Assembly: GCA_963789175.1 (NCBI GenBank)
Contig: CAWBJO010000001.1
Location: forward strand, 114,513-178,512
Direction: 5' to 3'
Origin: CAWBJO01 sp963789175
GTDB taxonomy: Bacteria > Pseudomonadota > Alphaproteobacteria > Rhizobiales > Aestuariivirgaceae
Length of the DNA: 64,000 nucleotides
Both the position numbers and the translations under genes were made by a program. Of the stretch, positions 19,686 to 32,374 are shown in pieces. Every line of letters begins with the position of its first letter. Within the stretch, counting starts at the first letter, position 1. The notes beneath the pieces are model-generated. The model saw only the letters and a list, made by a program, of their open reading frames with translations, searched no databases and was not told the DNA's origin.

Positions 19686-19898
19686 TCATTCGCTGTATCT
19701 GCGGTGCGGCCGCTCGCTGCCGGCGCGGCGGTTAAGATGGAGTTCGAACGGCGTCGAGCGAGCCATGGCCGCCGCCTCGGCATAGGCGGAAATGGCTTCG
19801 GCCAGGCGCCGGGCCAGCGTCAGGCGCGGCGTCGTGGATTGCGCTTCCGCATCCTCGGCCGGCTTGGCGCCGAATAGGCGCAGTTCCATGAGCGACAT
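19686..19898 (-). CDS. Very small uncharacterised protein
   Basis: The 70-residue product starts MSLMELRLFGAKPAEDAEA and contains an Ala-rich helix (LARRLAEAISAYAEAAAMA). The start is supported by a strong AGGAGGAACGCAA leader just upstream. It ends about 30 bases before the start of the DUF1127-like gene and is probably co-transcribed with it. The Crp-type palindrome at 19981-19996 lies 83 bases upstream. No family was recognised, though many DUF1127 genes are accompanied by such short Ala-rich partners. Confidence 0.55.
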   Translation of the reverse strand: MSLMELRLFGAKPAEDAEAQSTTPRLTLARRLAEAISAYAEAAAMARSTPFELHLNRRAGSERPHRRYSE

Positions 19899-19980
19899 TT
19901 GCGTTCCTCCTGTTTGCGTGAGGCTTTTTGCGCGCCTCATCGACGTTGGACGAGATTTAGAGGAGCGCCCGGGCGGCCGC

Positions 19981-19996
19981 TGTGAGAAAGCGCACA
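19981..19996. promoter_or_regulatory. CRP/FNR-type operator palindrome
   Basis: TGTGAGAAAGCGCACA matches the CRP consensus TGTGA-N6-TCACA at 9 of 10 conserved bases. It lies between the divergent small genes and the Crp-family gene, centred about 74 bases upstream of the regulator start. Control of both sides, including autoregulation by the adjacent regulator, is inferred. Confidence 0.6.
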
Positions 19997-20062
19997 CCCG
20001 GAGGGATTTGCGCTGCCGACGCCCGCCGCCTAAACTCCGGCGCCCCACAGGATTGAGGTCAG

Positions 20063-20758
20063 ATGAGCTCCCTGCCCCCCGATGCATTGCGCGGCATCGC
20101 CTTCTTCGCCGGGCTCTCGGATGCGGCGTTCGACGCTCTCGGGCGCCAATGCCACCGGCGGACCTTCAAGGCGCGCGAAATCATGATCACGCAGGAAGAC
20201 CAGTCGGGCGACGTCCTCTTCCTTCTGTCGGGGCACGCCCGCGTTAACATCTACTCGCCGGCGGGATCGCGAGTCAGCTTTCGCGACCTGAGGTCCGGTG
20301 CGATCTTCGGGGAGCTCGCGGCCATCGACGGGCAGGCGCGTTCGGCGAGCGTGGAATGCGTCGAGCCCTGCCTCGCCGTGATCATGCCGCAGAAGACCTT
20401 CGCGCGGGCGCTCGACGATCACCCGGCCTTTCGCGCCGCCGTGCTCAAACATCTCTCGCAGCAGGTGCGCAGCCTCACGGCGCGGGTCTTCGAGTTCAGC
20501 ACGCTCGCGGTCCGCAACCGCGTACAGGCGGAGCTCCTGCGGATCGTCAGCACGAAGGCCGGGGCGCGCGAGGGGAGCATCGAGCCCGCCCCGACGCACG
20601 AAGAGATCGCAAGCCGCATCAGCACGCATCGCGAAGCGGTGACGCGCGAGCTTTCCTGGCTCGAGGAGCGCGGCCTGATCTCCAGGCGGGGCCGTGCCCT
20701 CCAAATCCGCGATGTTGCTCGCCTGCGCCGCCTGGTCGAGGAAGGGTCGGACGAGTAG
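20063..20758 (+). CDS. Crp/Fnr-family transcriptional regulator
   Basis: The 231-residue protein has an N-terminal cyclic-nucleotide-binding-type beta barrel (residues about 10-120, with FRDLRSGAIFGELAAIDGQARSASVE resembling the phosphate-binding cassette FGELAL..RSA). A C-terminal HTH follows, THEEIASRISTHREAVTRELSWLEERGLI (about residues 175-205). The FNR iron-sulfur cysteine pattern is absent, so cAMP-type or other effector sensing is more likely than oxygen sensing. The ATG at 20063 has GAGG 5 bases upstream. It lies 5 bases ahead of an acyl-CoA ligase gene and downstream of a CRP-type palindrome. Confidence 0.85.
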   Translation: MSSLPPDALRGIAFFAGLSDAAFDALGRQCHRRTFKAREIMITQEDQSGDVLFLLSGHARVNIYSPAGSRVSFRDLRSGAIFGELAAIDGQARSASVECVEPCLAVIMPQKTFARALDDHPAFRAAVLKHLSQQVRSLTARVFEFSTLAVRNRVQAELLRIVSTKAGAREGSIEPAPTHEEIASRISTHREAVTRELSWLEERGLISRRGRALQIRDVARLRRLVEEGSDE

Positions 20759-20763
20759 GACAC

Positions 20764-22308
20764 ATGAACGTTCGGCGCGGCCTAGCCCTGCAGGACCTGC
20801 CGCACCGGACGGTGCCCAACCTGCTCGACCGGGCGCGCACCTTCGGAGACGACCGGCTCATGGTGTTCGCCACGGCCGGAGGAGAAAGCCTGAGCTACGG
20901 CGATTTTCTCGAAAGGATCGCCGCGACCGCCGCCACGTTCAGCGAGCGCCTGGCTAAGGGCAGCCGTGTCGCCTGCATCCTCGGCAACACGGTGGACTAC
21001 CTCATCCTGCGCTATGCGCTCTCCTGCGCGGGGCTGGTCGAGATCGCCGTCAACGGACAGCACAAGGGCGAGGTGCTGCGTCACATGCTGGAGATTTCGC
21101 GACCGAACGCCGTCGTGGTCGGCGATGCGTTGCGAGCCCATCTCGAGGCTTGCGGCATTAGCCTCGATGGGCTGTGGGTCTGCAGCGAGGCCGAGCTCCG
21201 CGAGATCGCCGCGGCCCGACGTCGCTGGGAAGCGCGGGCGGCAATAGAGCTTGAACCCGGCGACTGCTGCCGCATCCTTTTCACCTCCGGCACCGGAGGG
21301 CGCTCGAAGGCCGTCGAGCTGTCGCATGCCTACGAGGTGTTCACGGGCGAACGGCACGTCGACCTCATCCCGCTCGGCGTCGGCGACCGCTGGCTCTACC
21401 TGACGCCGCTCTTCCACATCGATGCCATCTACATCCTGTCGGTGCTGTTGCACACAGGAGCAGCGCTGGCGCTGGCGCCGAACTTTTCGCTCAGTCGTTT
21501 CTGGGACGACGTCCGGCGGTCGCGGGCAAACTATCTCTGCTATGTGGGATCGATCATCGCCATCCTGCTCAAGGGCGATGATGCACCCGAAGACCATACG
21601 CTCCGCTTCGGCATCGGCGGCGGGGCGCGGCCGGCCGACGTCCGGCAATTCGAGGACCGATTCAAGGTCGAGATCCTCGAATCCTATGCGATGACCGAGT
21701 GCATCGCCTGCACCTTCAATCGGCGGGGTCATGTGCGGACGGGATCGATCGGCCAAGCCGTGCCAGGCTACGAGGTCGCGATCCAAACGGCGAACGGTCA
21801 ACATGCGCCGACGGGCGAGACCGGAGAGATCGTGGTGCGAACCGACGAACCCTTCGGCCTCTTCACGCGCTACGTCGGAGACCCGGAAGCTACGGCGACC
21901 GCCATGCGCGGCGGCTGGTTCCACACCGGCGATCTCGGCTCCATGGAAAGTGACGGATATTTCCACTACCGCGGCCGGCTGAAGGATGCCATCCGCGTCC
22001 GCGGCGAGAACGTCTCGGCACTCGAGCTCGAAGCCGTCGTCGACACGCACCCCCTCGTCCATATCTCGGCTGCCGTCGCCGTGCCTTCGGAGATCGGCGA
22101 CGACGACATCCTGCTCTACGTCGAGCCCCAGCCGGGCGCCGCGATCGTCGCCGACGACGTCTTCGCCTTCGTTGCGGAGCGAACGGCGAAGTTCATGTGG
22201 CCGCGCTACATCCGCGTGGCGCCGGAGCTGCCACGCACGGCCACCGAGAAGATCAGGAAATCGGCGCTCGATCGGGACGTGGCGCGCGGCACCTGGCGCC
22301 GCAACTGA
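20764..22308 (+). CDS. AMP-dependent acyl-CoA synthetase/ligase
   Basis: This 514-residue ANL enzyme shows ILFTSGTGGRSKAVELSH (P-loop), LTPLFHIDA, ESYAMTECIACTFNRRG and HTGDLGSM, and ends with EKIRKSALDRD, where Lys is in the place of the catalytic C-terminal lysine. It most resembles crotonobetaine/carnitine- or long-chain-type CoA ligases (CaiC/FadD-like), but the substrate cannot be deduced. The ATG at 20764 lies 5 bases after the regulator stop, indicating one operon with the Crp-family gene. The stop abuts the stop of the convergent glpU gene. It is distinct from the FAAL of the sphingolipid cluster. Confidence 0.8.
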   Translation: MNVRRGLALQDLPHRTVPNLLDRARTFGDDRLMVFATAGGESLSYGDFLERIAATAATFSERLAKGSRVACILGNTVDYLILRYALSCAGLVEIAVNGQHKGEVLRHMLEISRPNAVVVGDALRAHLEACGISLDGLWVCSEAELREIAAARRRWEARAAIELEPGDCCRILFTSGTGGRSKAVELSHAYEVFTGERHVDLIPLGVGDRWLYLTPLFHIDAIYILSVLLHTGAALALAPNFSLSRFWDDVRRSRANYLCYVGSIIAILLKGDDAPEDHTLRFGIGGGARPADVRQFEDRFKVEILESYAMTECIACTFNRRGHVRTGSIGQAVPGYEVAIQTANGQHAPTGETGEIVVRTDEPFGLFTRYVGDPEATATAMRGGWFHTGDLGSMESDGYFHYRGRLKDAIRVRGENVSALELEAVVDTHPLVHISAAVAVPSEIGDDDILLYVEPQPGAAIVADDVFAFVAERTAKFMWPRYIRVAPELPRTATEKIRKSALDRDVARGTWRRN

Positions 22309-22602
22309 TCAGACCCAGCGAAAAACGAAGAAGGCCCAGGCGAGCGCGATGGCGAGCCCGCCCCAGAGCGGCGGTCCCATGATTCCGACCCAACCCAGGA
22401 AGATGTAGGCACTGCCGAGCAGCGAGATGAAGAGCCGGTCGCCGCGCGTGGTATCGAGCCCCAGGACGCCCCGGCGCGGCGAGCCGCCGGGCACGTAGTA
22501 CTCCCAGACCGACATGGCGATCAGGCAGGCGAGGATGAAGGCGAAGAACGCGGCAGTGGGCCATGTCCACGCCATCCAGGTTATGAGGGAGGTGTTTTCC
22601 AT
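22309..22602 (-). CDS. glpU: GlpU, DUF2160 small membrane protein of the glycerol ABC operon
   Basis: The 97-residue product has three hydrophobic segments (AAFFAFILACLIAMSVW, LFISLLGSAYIFLGWVG, LWGGLAIALAWAFFVF) around a YYVPGG motif. DUF2160 proteins of this size accompany the glycerol ABC transporter in rhizobia (the glpSTPQUV genes of Rhizobium leguminosarum). It is last in the operon, 12 bases after glpQ. Its mechanistic role is unknown; an accessory subunit is inferred. Confidence 0.8.
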   Translation of the reverse strand: MENTSLITWMAWTWPTAAFFAFILACLIAMSVWEYYVPGGSPRRGVLGLDTTRGDRLFISLLGSAYIFLGWVGIMGPPLWGGLAIALAWAFFVFRWV

Positions 22603-22614
22603 GGCGTTCGCTCG

Positions 22615-23411
22615 TCACACCCGGCCAAGGGCGAAGCCCTTGGCGATGTAGTTCCGCACGAAGTAGATGACGACGGCGCCGGGAATGAGCGTCAGGGAGC
22701 CGGCCGCCGCCAGAAGCCCGAGCTGGTAGCCGGAGGTGCTTGCCGTCTTGGTCATCAACGCGGCGATCGGCTTGGCGGCTACCGAGGTCAACGTCTTCGC
22801 CAGCAGCAGCTCGACCCATGAGAACATGAAGCAGAAGAAGCAGGCGACGCCGATACCGGCGGCGATGGTCGGCATGAAGATTCGGAAGAAGAACCCCCAG
22901 AAGGAATAGCCGTCGACATAGGCCGTCTCGTCGAGCTCCTTCGGCACGCCGGACATGAAGCCCTCGAGGATCCAGACGGCAAGCGGAATGTTGAACAGCG
23001 TGTGGGCGAGCGCCACGGCCCACGGCGTGTCGAAGAGCCCGACCGCCGAATAGAGCTGGTAGAAGGGCAGCGCGAAGACGGCGGGCGGCGCCATGCGGTT
23101 GGTGAGCAGCCAGAAGAAGAGATGCTTGTCGCCGAGAAATCGGTAGCGCGAGAAGGCGTAGGCGGCCGGCAGGGCCACGGCCACCGACAGGATGGTGTTG
23201 ATGACGACGTATTCGAGCGAGGCGATGTAGCCGTTGTACCAGCCGGGATCGGTGAAGATGACGCGATAGTTTTCGAACGTGAAATCGCGCGGCCACAGGG
23301 TGAAGCCGCCGAGAATCTCGTTGGTGGTCTTGAACGACATGTTCAGGAGCCAATAGATCGGCAGCAGCAGCATGATGATGTAGACGGTCGGTACGAGATA
23401 ACGAAGACGCA

Positions 23412-23415
<4 letters not shown>
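22615..23415 (-). CDS. glpQ: Glycerol ABC transporter permease GlpQ
   Basis: This is an inner-membrane permease of the CUT1/MalG type with 266 residues and six predicted hydrophobic segments. The EAA-like loop for ATPase contact reads VPKELDETAYVDGYSFWGFFFRIFMP. Its start overlaps the stop of glpP. It pairs with GlpP to form the membrane channel. Assignment to glycerol rests on the adjacent glpD, glpR and the two characteristic ATPases. No anomalies were seen. Confidence 0.85.
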
Positions 23416-26421
<3,006 letters not shown>

Positions 26422-26478
26422 TCCAGCGAGAGCGCCTTCCTGTCACAGCATCGACAGGTCACGAGACTACATGAAAAA

Positions 26479-26506
26479 TCCCGGGAGGCGCCAGCGCCTC
26501 CCGGGA
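26479..26506 (-). terminator. Strong hairpin between glpV and glpS
   Basis: TCCCGGGAGGCGC and GCGCCTCCCGGGA form a perfect 13-base-pair stem with a 2-base loop, followed on the minus strand by ATTTTTC. It sits 23 bases after the glpV stop and 58 bases before glpS. It looks like a partial terminator or mRNA-stabilising hairpin that would keep the binding protein in excess over the membrane subunits. Confidence 0.75.
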
Positions 26507-26529
26507 CGCACGTCAGCTTGTAAACATCA

Positions 26530-28272
<1,743 letters not shown>

Positions 28273-28320
28273 TGATCGTCCTCCCTTTGACGGCACCTCT
28301 ACGGAGCCTGATTTACTATC

Positions 28321-28428
28321 AAACGAAAAAAAACGAACGTCAATAGGAAGAGGTCTGACGAAATTTGCTGTCATATTCGCGTGTTTTTGGTAAAAGACGA
28401 AAGTAAGCGAAAGCGGTGCGAACTTTCG
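28321..28428. promoter_or_regulatory. Candidate GlpR operator repeats in the glpV/glpR divergent promoter
   Basis: The divergent region holds repeated CGAA boxes: AAACGAAAAAAAACGAAC at 28321-28338, AGACGAAAGTAAGCGAAAGC at 28395-28414 and the palindrome CGAACTTTCG at 28419-28428. DeoR-family repressors often bind such spaced short repeats. Control of both transcription units by GlpR with glycerol-3-phosphate as inducer is inferred, not shown. Confidence 0.45.
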
Positions 28429-28473
28429 TGGGTAGTCTCCGAGTTCGGGCGGAGGGCCCGAGAGGTTGCGTGC

Positions 28474-29271
28474 ATGACCATTCTCAATCCCCGCCAGCAG
28501 CAGATCCTGGCCCTCGCCAAGCATGCGGGCAGCGTGATGGTGGAGGAGCTGGCGTCGCGCTTCGAAGTGACGCCGCAAACGATCCGCAAAGACCTGAACG
28601 AACTCTGCGACGGGCGCTTGCTGACGCGCGTGCACGGCGGCGCCATGGTCTCGTCCGGCGTCGAGAACGTCGCCTACGAGGCGCGTCGGCAGATCGCGGC
28701 GGGCGAGAAGCGGCTGATCGGCGAACGCGCCGCCAGCCTCGTTCCAAACAACTGCTCGCTGTTCATCAACATCGGCACGACGACCGAGGAAGTGGCGCGG
28801 GCGCTCATCCAGCACGAAGGCTTGCTCGTCATCACCAACAACATCCACGTCGCATTCACGCTGATGCCCTGCCCCCGCATCGACGTCATCGTGGCGGGCG
28901 GCGCGGTGCGGCGGTCCGACGGCGGCATCATCGGCGAGGCGGCGGTCGATTTCATCGAGCAGTTCAAGGTGGACTATGCCGTCATCGGCGTGTCCGCCAT
29001 CGACGACGACGGCGCGCTGCTCGATTTCGACTACCGCGAAGTGCGGGCCGCCCAGGCCATCGTCAACAACGCGCGCTACATCATCCTCGTCGCCGACACC
29101 ACGAAGTTCACGCGCTCGGCGCCGGTTCGCATCGGGCACCTGTCACAGGTCGATGCCTTCGTCACCGACCGGCGGCCGCCCGAGCCCATCGTCGAGGTCT
29201 GCAAGCACAACGGCGTCAGGCTCGAAATCCTGGAGCCGGGAGGCGACGTCGCGACCGGGACGGAAGACTGA
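28474..29271 (+). CDS. glpR: DeoR-family glycerol-3-phosphate regulator GlpR
   Basis: The 265-residue protein has an N-terminal DeoR-type HTH (QILALAKHAGSVMVEELASRFEVTPQTIRKDLNELCD, residues about 10-45), then the linker motif RVHGGAMV. A sugar-phosphate-binding domain follows with INIGTTTEEVARAL and VIGVSAIDDDGALLDFDYREV. The ATG at 28474 gives the standard family length. It is divergent from glpV and 60 bases ahead of glpD. Repression relieved by glycerol-3-phosphate is known for GlpR and inferred here. Confidence 0.9.
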   Translation: MTILNPRQQQILALAKHAGSVMVEELASRFEVTPQTIRKDLNELCDGRLLTRVHGGAMVSSGVENVAYEARRQIAAGEKRLIGERAASLVPNNCSLFINIGTTTEEVARALIQHEGLLVITNNIHVAFTLMPCPRIDVIVAGGAVRRSDGGIIGEAAVDFIEQFKVDYAVIGVSAIDDDGALLDFDYREVRAAQAIVNNARYIILVADTTKFTRSAPVRIGHLSQVDAFVTDRRPPEPIVEVCKHNGVRLEILEPGGDVATGTED

Positions 29272-29331
29272 AAGCAGAATGCGGCACATGTTCCATTCGA
29301 GTTCGCGAATTCCGAAGGGCCGGGGCCTGCG

Positions 29332-30852
29332 ATGTATGACCTGATCATCATCGGCGGCGGCGTCAACGGATGCGGAATCGCGCGCGACGCGGCCGGGCGC
29401 GGCCTCAAAGTGTGCCTTGTCGAGCAGGGCGACCTGGCAAGCGGCACGTCCTCGGCCTCGACCAAGCTCATCCACGGCGGGTTGCGCTATCTCGAGTACT
29501 ACGAGTTCCGACTGGTCCGCGAAGCGCTCGTCGAACGCGAAGTGCTGCTCAAGGCGGCCCCGCACATCATCCGTCCGCTGCGGTTCGTGCTGCCGCACCG
29601 CCAGGGGATGCGTCCCTCGCCCCTCCTCCGGCTGGGCCTCTTTCTCTACGACCATCTGGGCGGCCGCGAGATTCTTCCCGGAACGCGCACGGTCGATCTT
29701 CGCGACGATCCGACGGGCATCCCCCTCAAGGAGGAGTACCGGCTCGGCTATGAATATTCCGACTGCTGGGTCGACGATGCACGCCTCGTCGTCCTCAATG
29801 CGCGCCAGGCGGCCCAGCATGGCGCCGACATCCGAACACGGCGGCGCTGCGTCGCGGCGCGCCGGGTCGACGGGCGATGGGACGTCGACGTGGCGCCGAG
29901 CGACGGCGGGCCGATCGAGCAGATCGCCGGGCGGGCGCTCGTCAACGCGGCCGGCCCGTGGGTCAGCAAGGTGCTCGCGGACGTCGTCGGCGCCAGGACG
30001 GGCGAGAAGATCCGCCTCGTCAAGGGCAGCCACATCGTCGTCGACAGGCTCTTCGACCACGACCGCTGCTACATCATCCAGAACAGCGACGGGCGCATCT
30101 GCTTCGTCATTCCCTACGAGCGGCGCTTCACCCTGATCGGAACGACGGACGAGGACTATGCGGGCGATCCGAGCCGACCGGAGATCACGCCGCGCGAAAT
30201 CTCCTATCTCACCGAAGCGGCCAGCGAATACCTGAAGAGGCCGGTGACCAGCGGCATGGTCCGCTGGACCTATTCCGGCATCCGGCCGCTGTTCGACGAC
30301 GGCGCCTCCAAGGCACAGGAGGCGACACGCGACTACGTGCTCAAGTTCGACGCCTCGGACGGCAAGGCCCCGCTCGTATCGGTGTTCGGCGGCAAGATCA
30401 CCACGTTCCGCAAGCTCGCGGAGGCGGTGCTCGAGAAATTCGAACCGACCTTTCCGGCGATGGGGCGGGCGTGGACGGAAACGGCGGCGCTTCCAGGCGG
30501 CGACTTCCCGTACGACGGAGTGGAACGCCTCGCACAGGACATTCGGGGCAAGTTTCCGTTCCTGGCGGGCGAGAACGTCGAGCGGCTGGTGCGAGCCTAC
30601 GGCACCGACACCTACAAGATTCTGGGTGGGGCCAGGACCGCAACCGATCTCGGCGAGAGCTTCGGCATGCTCAGCCAACGGGAGGTCGACTACCTCGTCG
30701 AGCACGAATGGGCGCGGACCGCCGAAGACATCCTGTGGCGGCGCTCGAAGCTCGGCCTTCACCTGACGCCGGCCGAGCAGCAGGCCCTGGCCGCCCATCT
30801 CGCACCGTCCGCCGCGGCATCGCCGCGCGTCGGCGTCGGCGTCGGCGCCTGA
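29332..30852 (+). CDS. glpD: Aerobic glycerol-3-phosphate dehydrogenase GlpD
   Basis: This FAD enzyme of 506 residues oxidises glycerol-3-phosphate to dihydroxyacetone phosphate and feeds electrons to the quinone pool at the inner membrane. The N-terminal MYDLIIIGGGVNGCGIARDA has the dinucleotide-binding GxGxxG, followed by GTSSASTKLIHGGLRYLEYYE and later TYSGIRPLFDD. The length matches the family. No glycerol kinase gene is present in the window, so phosphorylation after uptake must be encoded elsewhere. It converges on a histidine kinase gene with 6 bases between. Confidence 0.93.
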   Translation: MYDLIIIGGGVNGCGIARDAAGRGLKVCLVEQGDLASGTSSASTKLIHGGLRYLEYYEFRLVREALVEREVLLKAAPHIIRPLRFVLPHRQGMRPSPLLRLGLFLYDHLGGREILPGTRTVDLRDDPTGIPLKEEYRLGYEYSDCWVDDARLVVLNARQAAQHGADIRTRRRCVAARRVDGRWDVDVAPSDGGPIEQIAGRALVNAAGPWVSKVLADVVGARTGEKIRLVKGSHIVVDRLFDHDRCYIIQNSDGRICFVIPYERRFTLIGTTDEDYAGDPSRPEITPREISYLTEAASEYLKRPVTSGMVRWTYSGIRPLFDDGASKAQEATRDYVLKFDASDGKAPLVSVFGGKITTFRKLAEAVLEKFEPTFPAMGRAWTETAALPGGDFPYDGVERLAQDIRGKFPFLAGENVERLVRAYGTDTYKILGGARTATDLGESFGMLSQREVDYLVEHEWARTAEDILWRRSKLGLHLTPAEQQALAAHLAPSAAASPRVGVGVGA

Positions 30853-30858
30853 CCTTCT

Positions 30859-32295
30859 CTAAGGAAGTATCTTACCTGTCGCGATCCGGCACACGAGCCC
30901 GCCGGGCTCGAACCGCAGCTCGAGCGTTCCGCCAAGGTCGCTTCCGACGAGAATCTCGAGAAGCTCGGTGCCGAAACCCTTGGCGGGATTCACCTGGACG
31001 GGCGGCCCGCCGCGCTCCTCCCAGTCGAGGAGCAATCGCTTGTCGGCGGTCGTCCGCCATGCAAGGTGAATGCGGCCCTCCGGCGTCGATAGCGCGCCGT
31101 ACTTCACGGCGTTGGTCGAAAGCTCGTGCAGAACCATGCTCAGGGCAGTCGCCAGCTTGCCGGTGACGCGGACGGGCTCGCCGGCGATGACGAAGGCGTT
31201 GTGCTCCGACAGGCGGTAGGGCTTGGTGATGGCCGCGACGAGCTCGGCCAGCTCGGCATCCTGCGTGGCGCTGTCGAGGATGATGTTGGTGGCCTTGGCG
31301 AGCGCGAAGAGCCGGTCGAGGAAGGCCTTGGCGGCGTCCCCAGAGTGCGACGCGTTGCGGAAAGACTGCGTCGCCAGGGTCTGCACGACGGCGAGCGAGT
31401 TCTTCACTCGATGCTGAAGTTCGCGGGCGACGATGGCCAGACGCTCCTCGGCGAGCTTGCGGTCGGTGATGTCGACGAGAAGGCCGGTGATCCGCGGCCG
31501 GCCCTCGAGGCTGTAGGCATACTGCGCGCGGTAGAGAAGCCGCTTGGTCATGCCGCTCGGGACAACGATGGAGAGCTCGGCCTGAACCTGCGTGCGGTCC
31601 TCGCCGTCGAGCGGTCCGTCATGGCGGCGAAACACGACTTCGCCGCTCGCGAAGCGCTGACGCACCGCTTCGAGCGAGGCGCCCTCCGTAGCCAGCCGTT
31701 CGATCTCGCCCGGCGCGTAGTGGGCGCGAAGCTCATCGAAGCTCGGCGCGGCGTCCCCGGGCAAGCCGAACATGAGATTCAAGGCCGGCGAATTGGTTAC
31801 CGTCCCCGATTCGAGGTCCACCTCCCAGACGGCCATGCGGCCCGCCTCGATGGCGAGCCTGAGGCGTGTCTCGCTTTCGCGCAGGGCGTAGTGGGCCCGG
31901 GATTCCTCGGTGACGTCCTCGATGGTGGCGGTGTAGCTCACTGCCGTCTGCGACCGCTCGGCCTGCGCCGTCGCGATCACATGCGCCTTGATCCAGCGCA
32001 GCTCGCCGGTGTCGGCGCGGTTGATGCGAAACCGAAAGACGCCGTCGTCGGGAAGCTCGGCGCTGCGCCGGAGCAGGCTCTCCATCCAACCAGCATCGGG
32101 GCCGAAGGTGGCGCGATGCAGGTCATCGAAGCGCAGGGTCTGCTCTTGGGGAAAACCGTAGATGTCATGGAGCCGCTTGGTGGCAAGCAGGGTATCGGCG
32201 GCCAGATCCCAGTCCCAGACGGCCGGCGCGGCCTCGTTGATGGCCTTGGCGAGGCGGGCCATGCCTGGCGCCGCGGACTCTTGACGTTTCAGCAT
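30859..32295 (-). CDS. PAS-containing HWE/HisKA_2-type sensor histidine kinase
   Basis: The 478-residue protein has no membrane segment. Two PAS-like regions cover residues about 20-135 (WDWDLAADTLLATKRLHDIYGFP) and about 145-285. The phosphoacceptor helix reads LQHRVKNSLAVVQTLATQSFR (near residue 300), the HWE/HisKA_2 form. A short ATPase domain follows with LSTNAVKYGALS and GFGTELLEILV, then a C-terminal ELRFEPGGLVCRI. Such kinases in Hyphomicrobiales often sense light or general stress. No response regulator is adjacent, so it is an orphan here. Confidence 0.85.
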   Translation of the reverse strand: MLKRQESAAPGMARLAKAINEAAPAVWDWDLAADTLLATKRLHDIYGFPQEQTLRFDDLHRATFGPDAGWMESLLRRSAELPDDGVFRFRINRADTGELRWIKAHVIATAQAERSQTAVSYTATIEDVTEESRAHYALRESETRLRLAIEAGRMAVWEVDLESGTVTNSPALNLMFGLPGDAAPSFDELRAHYAPGEIERLATEGASLEAVRQRFASGEVVFRRHDGPLDGEDRTQVQAELSIVVPSGMTKRLLYRAQYAYSLEGRPRITGLLVDITDRKLAEERLAIVARELQHRVKNSLAVVQTLATQSFRNASHSGDAAKAFLDRLFALAKATNIILDSATQDAELAELVAAITKPYRLSEHNAFVIAGEPVRVTGKLATALSMVLHELSTNAVKYGALSTPEGRIHLAWRTTADKRLLLDWEERGGPPVQVNPAKGFGTELLEILVGSDLGGTLELRFEPGGLVCRIATGKILP

Positions 32296-32351
32296 TCTCG
32301 TCGATCGCCGTTAGGTCGGACCCCCTTCACTACGTTATCTCGGGTCAGGTT

Positions 32352-32374
32352 GCCATCCCGGCCGTCAGGATGGC
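32352..32374 (-). terminator. Hairpin at the end of the peptide-transport operon
   Basis: GCCATCC and GGATGGC pair around a 9-base loop directly beyond and touching the argE stop codon. No U-run follows on the minus strand, so termination is only possible, not certain. Confidence 0.35.

Noticed and set aside
20063..20758. Assignment of the Crp-family protein as oxygen-sensing FNR.
   Set aside because: The N-terminal cysteine cluster needed for the iron-sulfur centre is absent.
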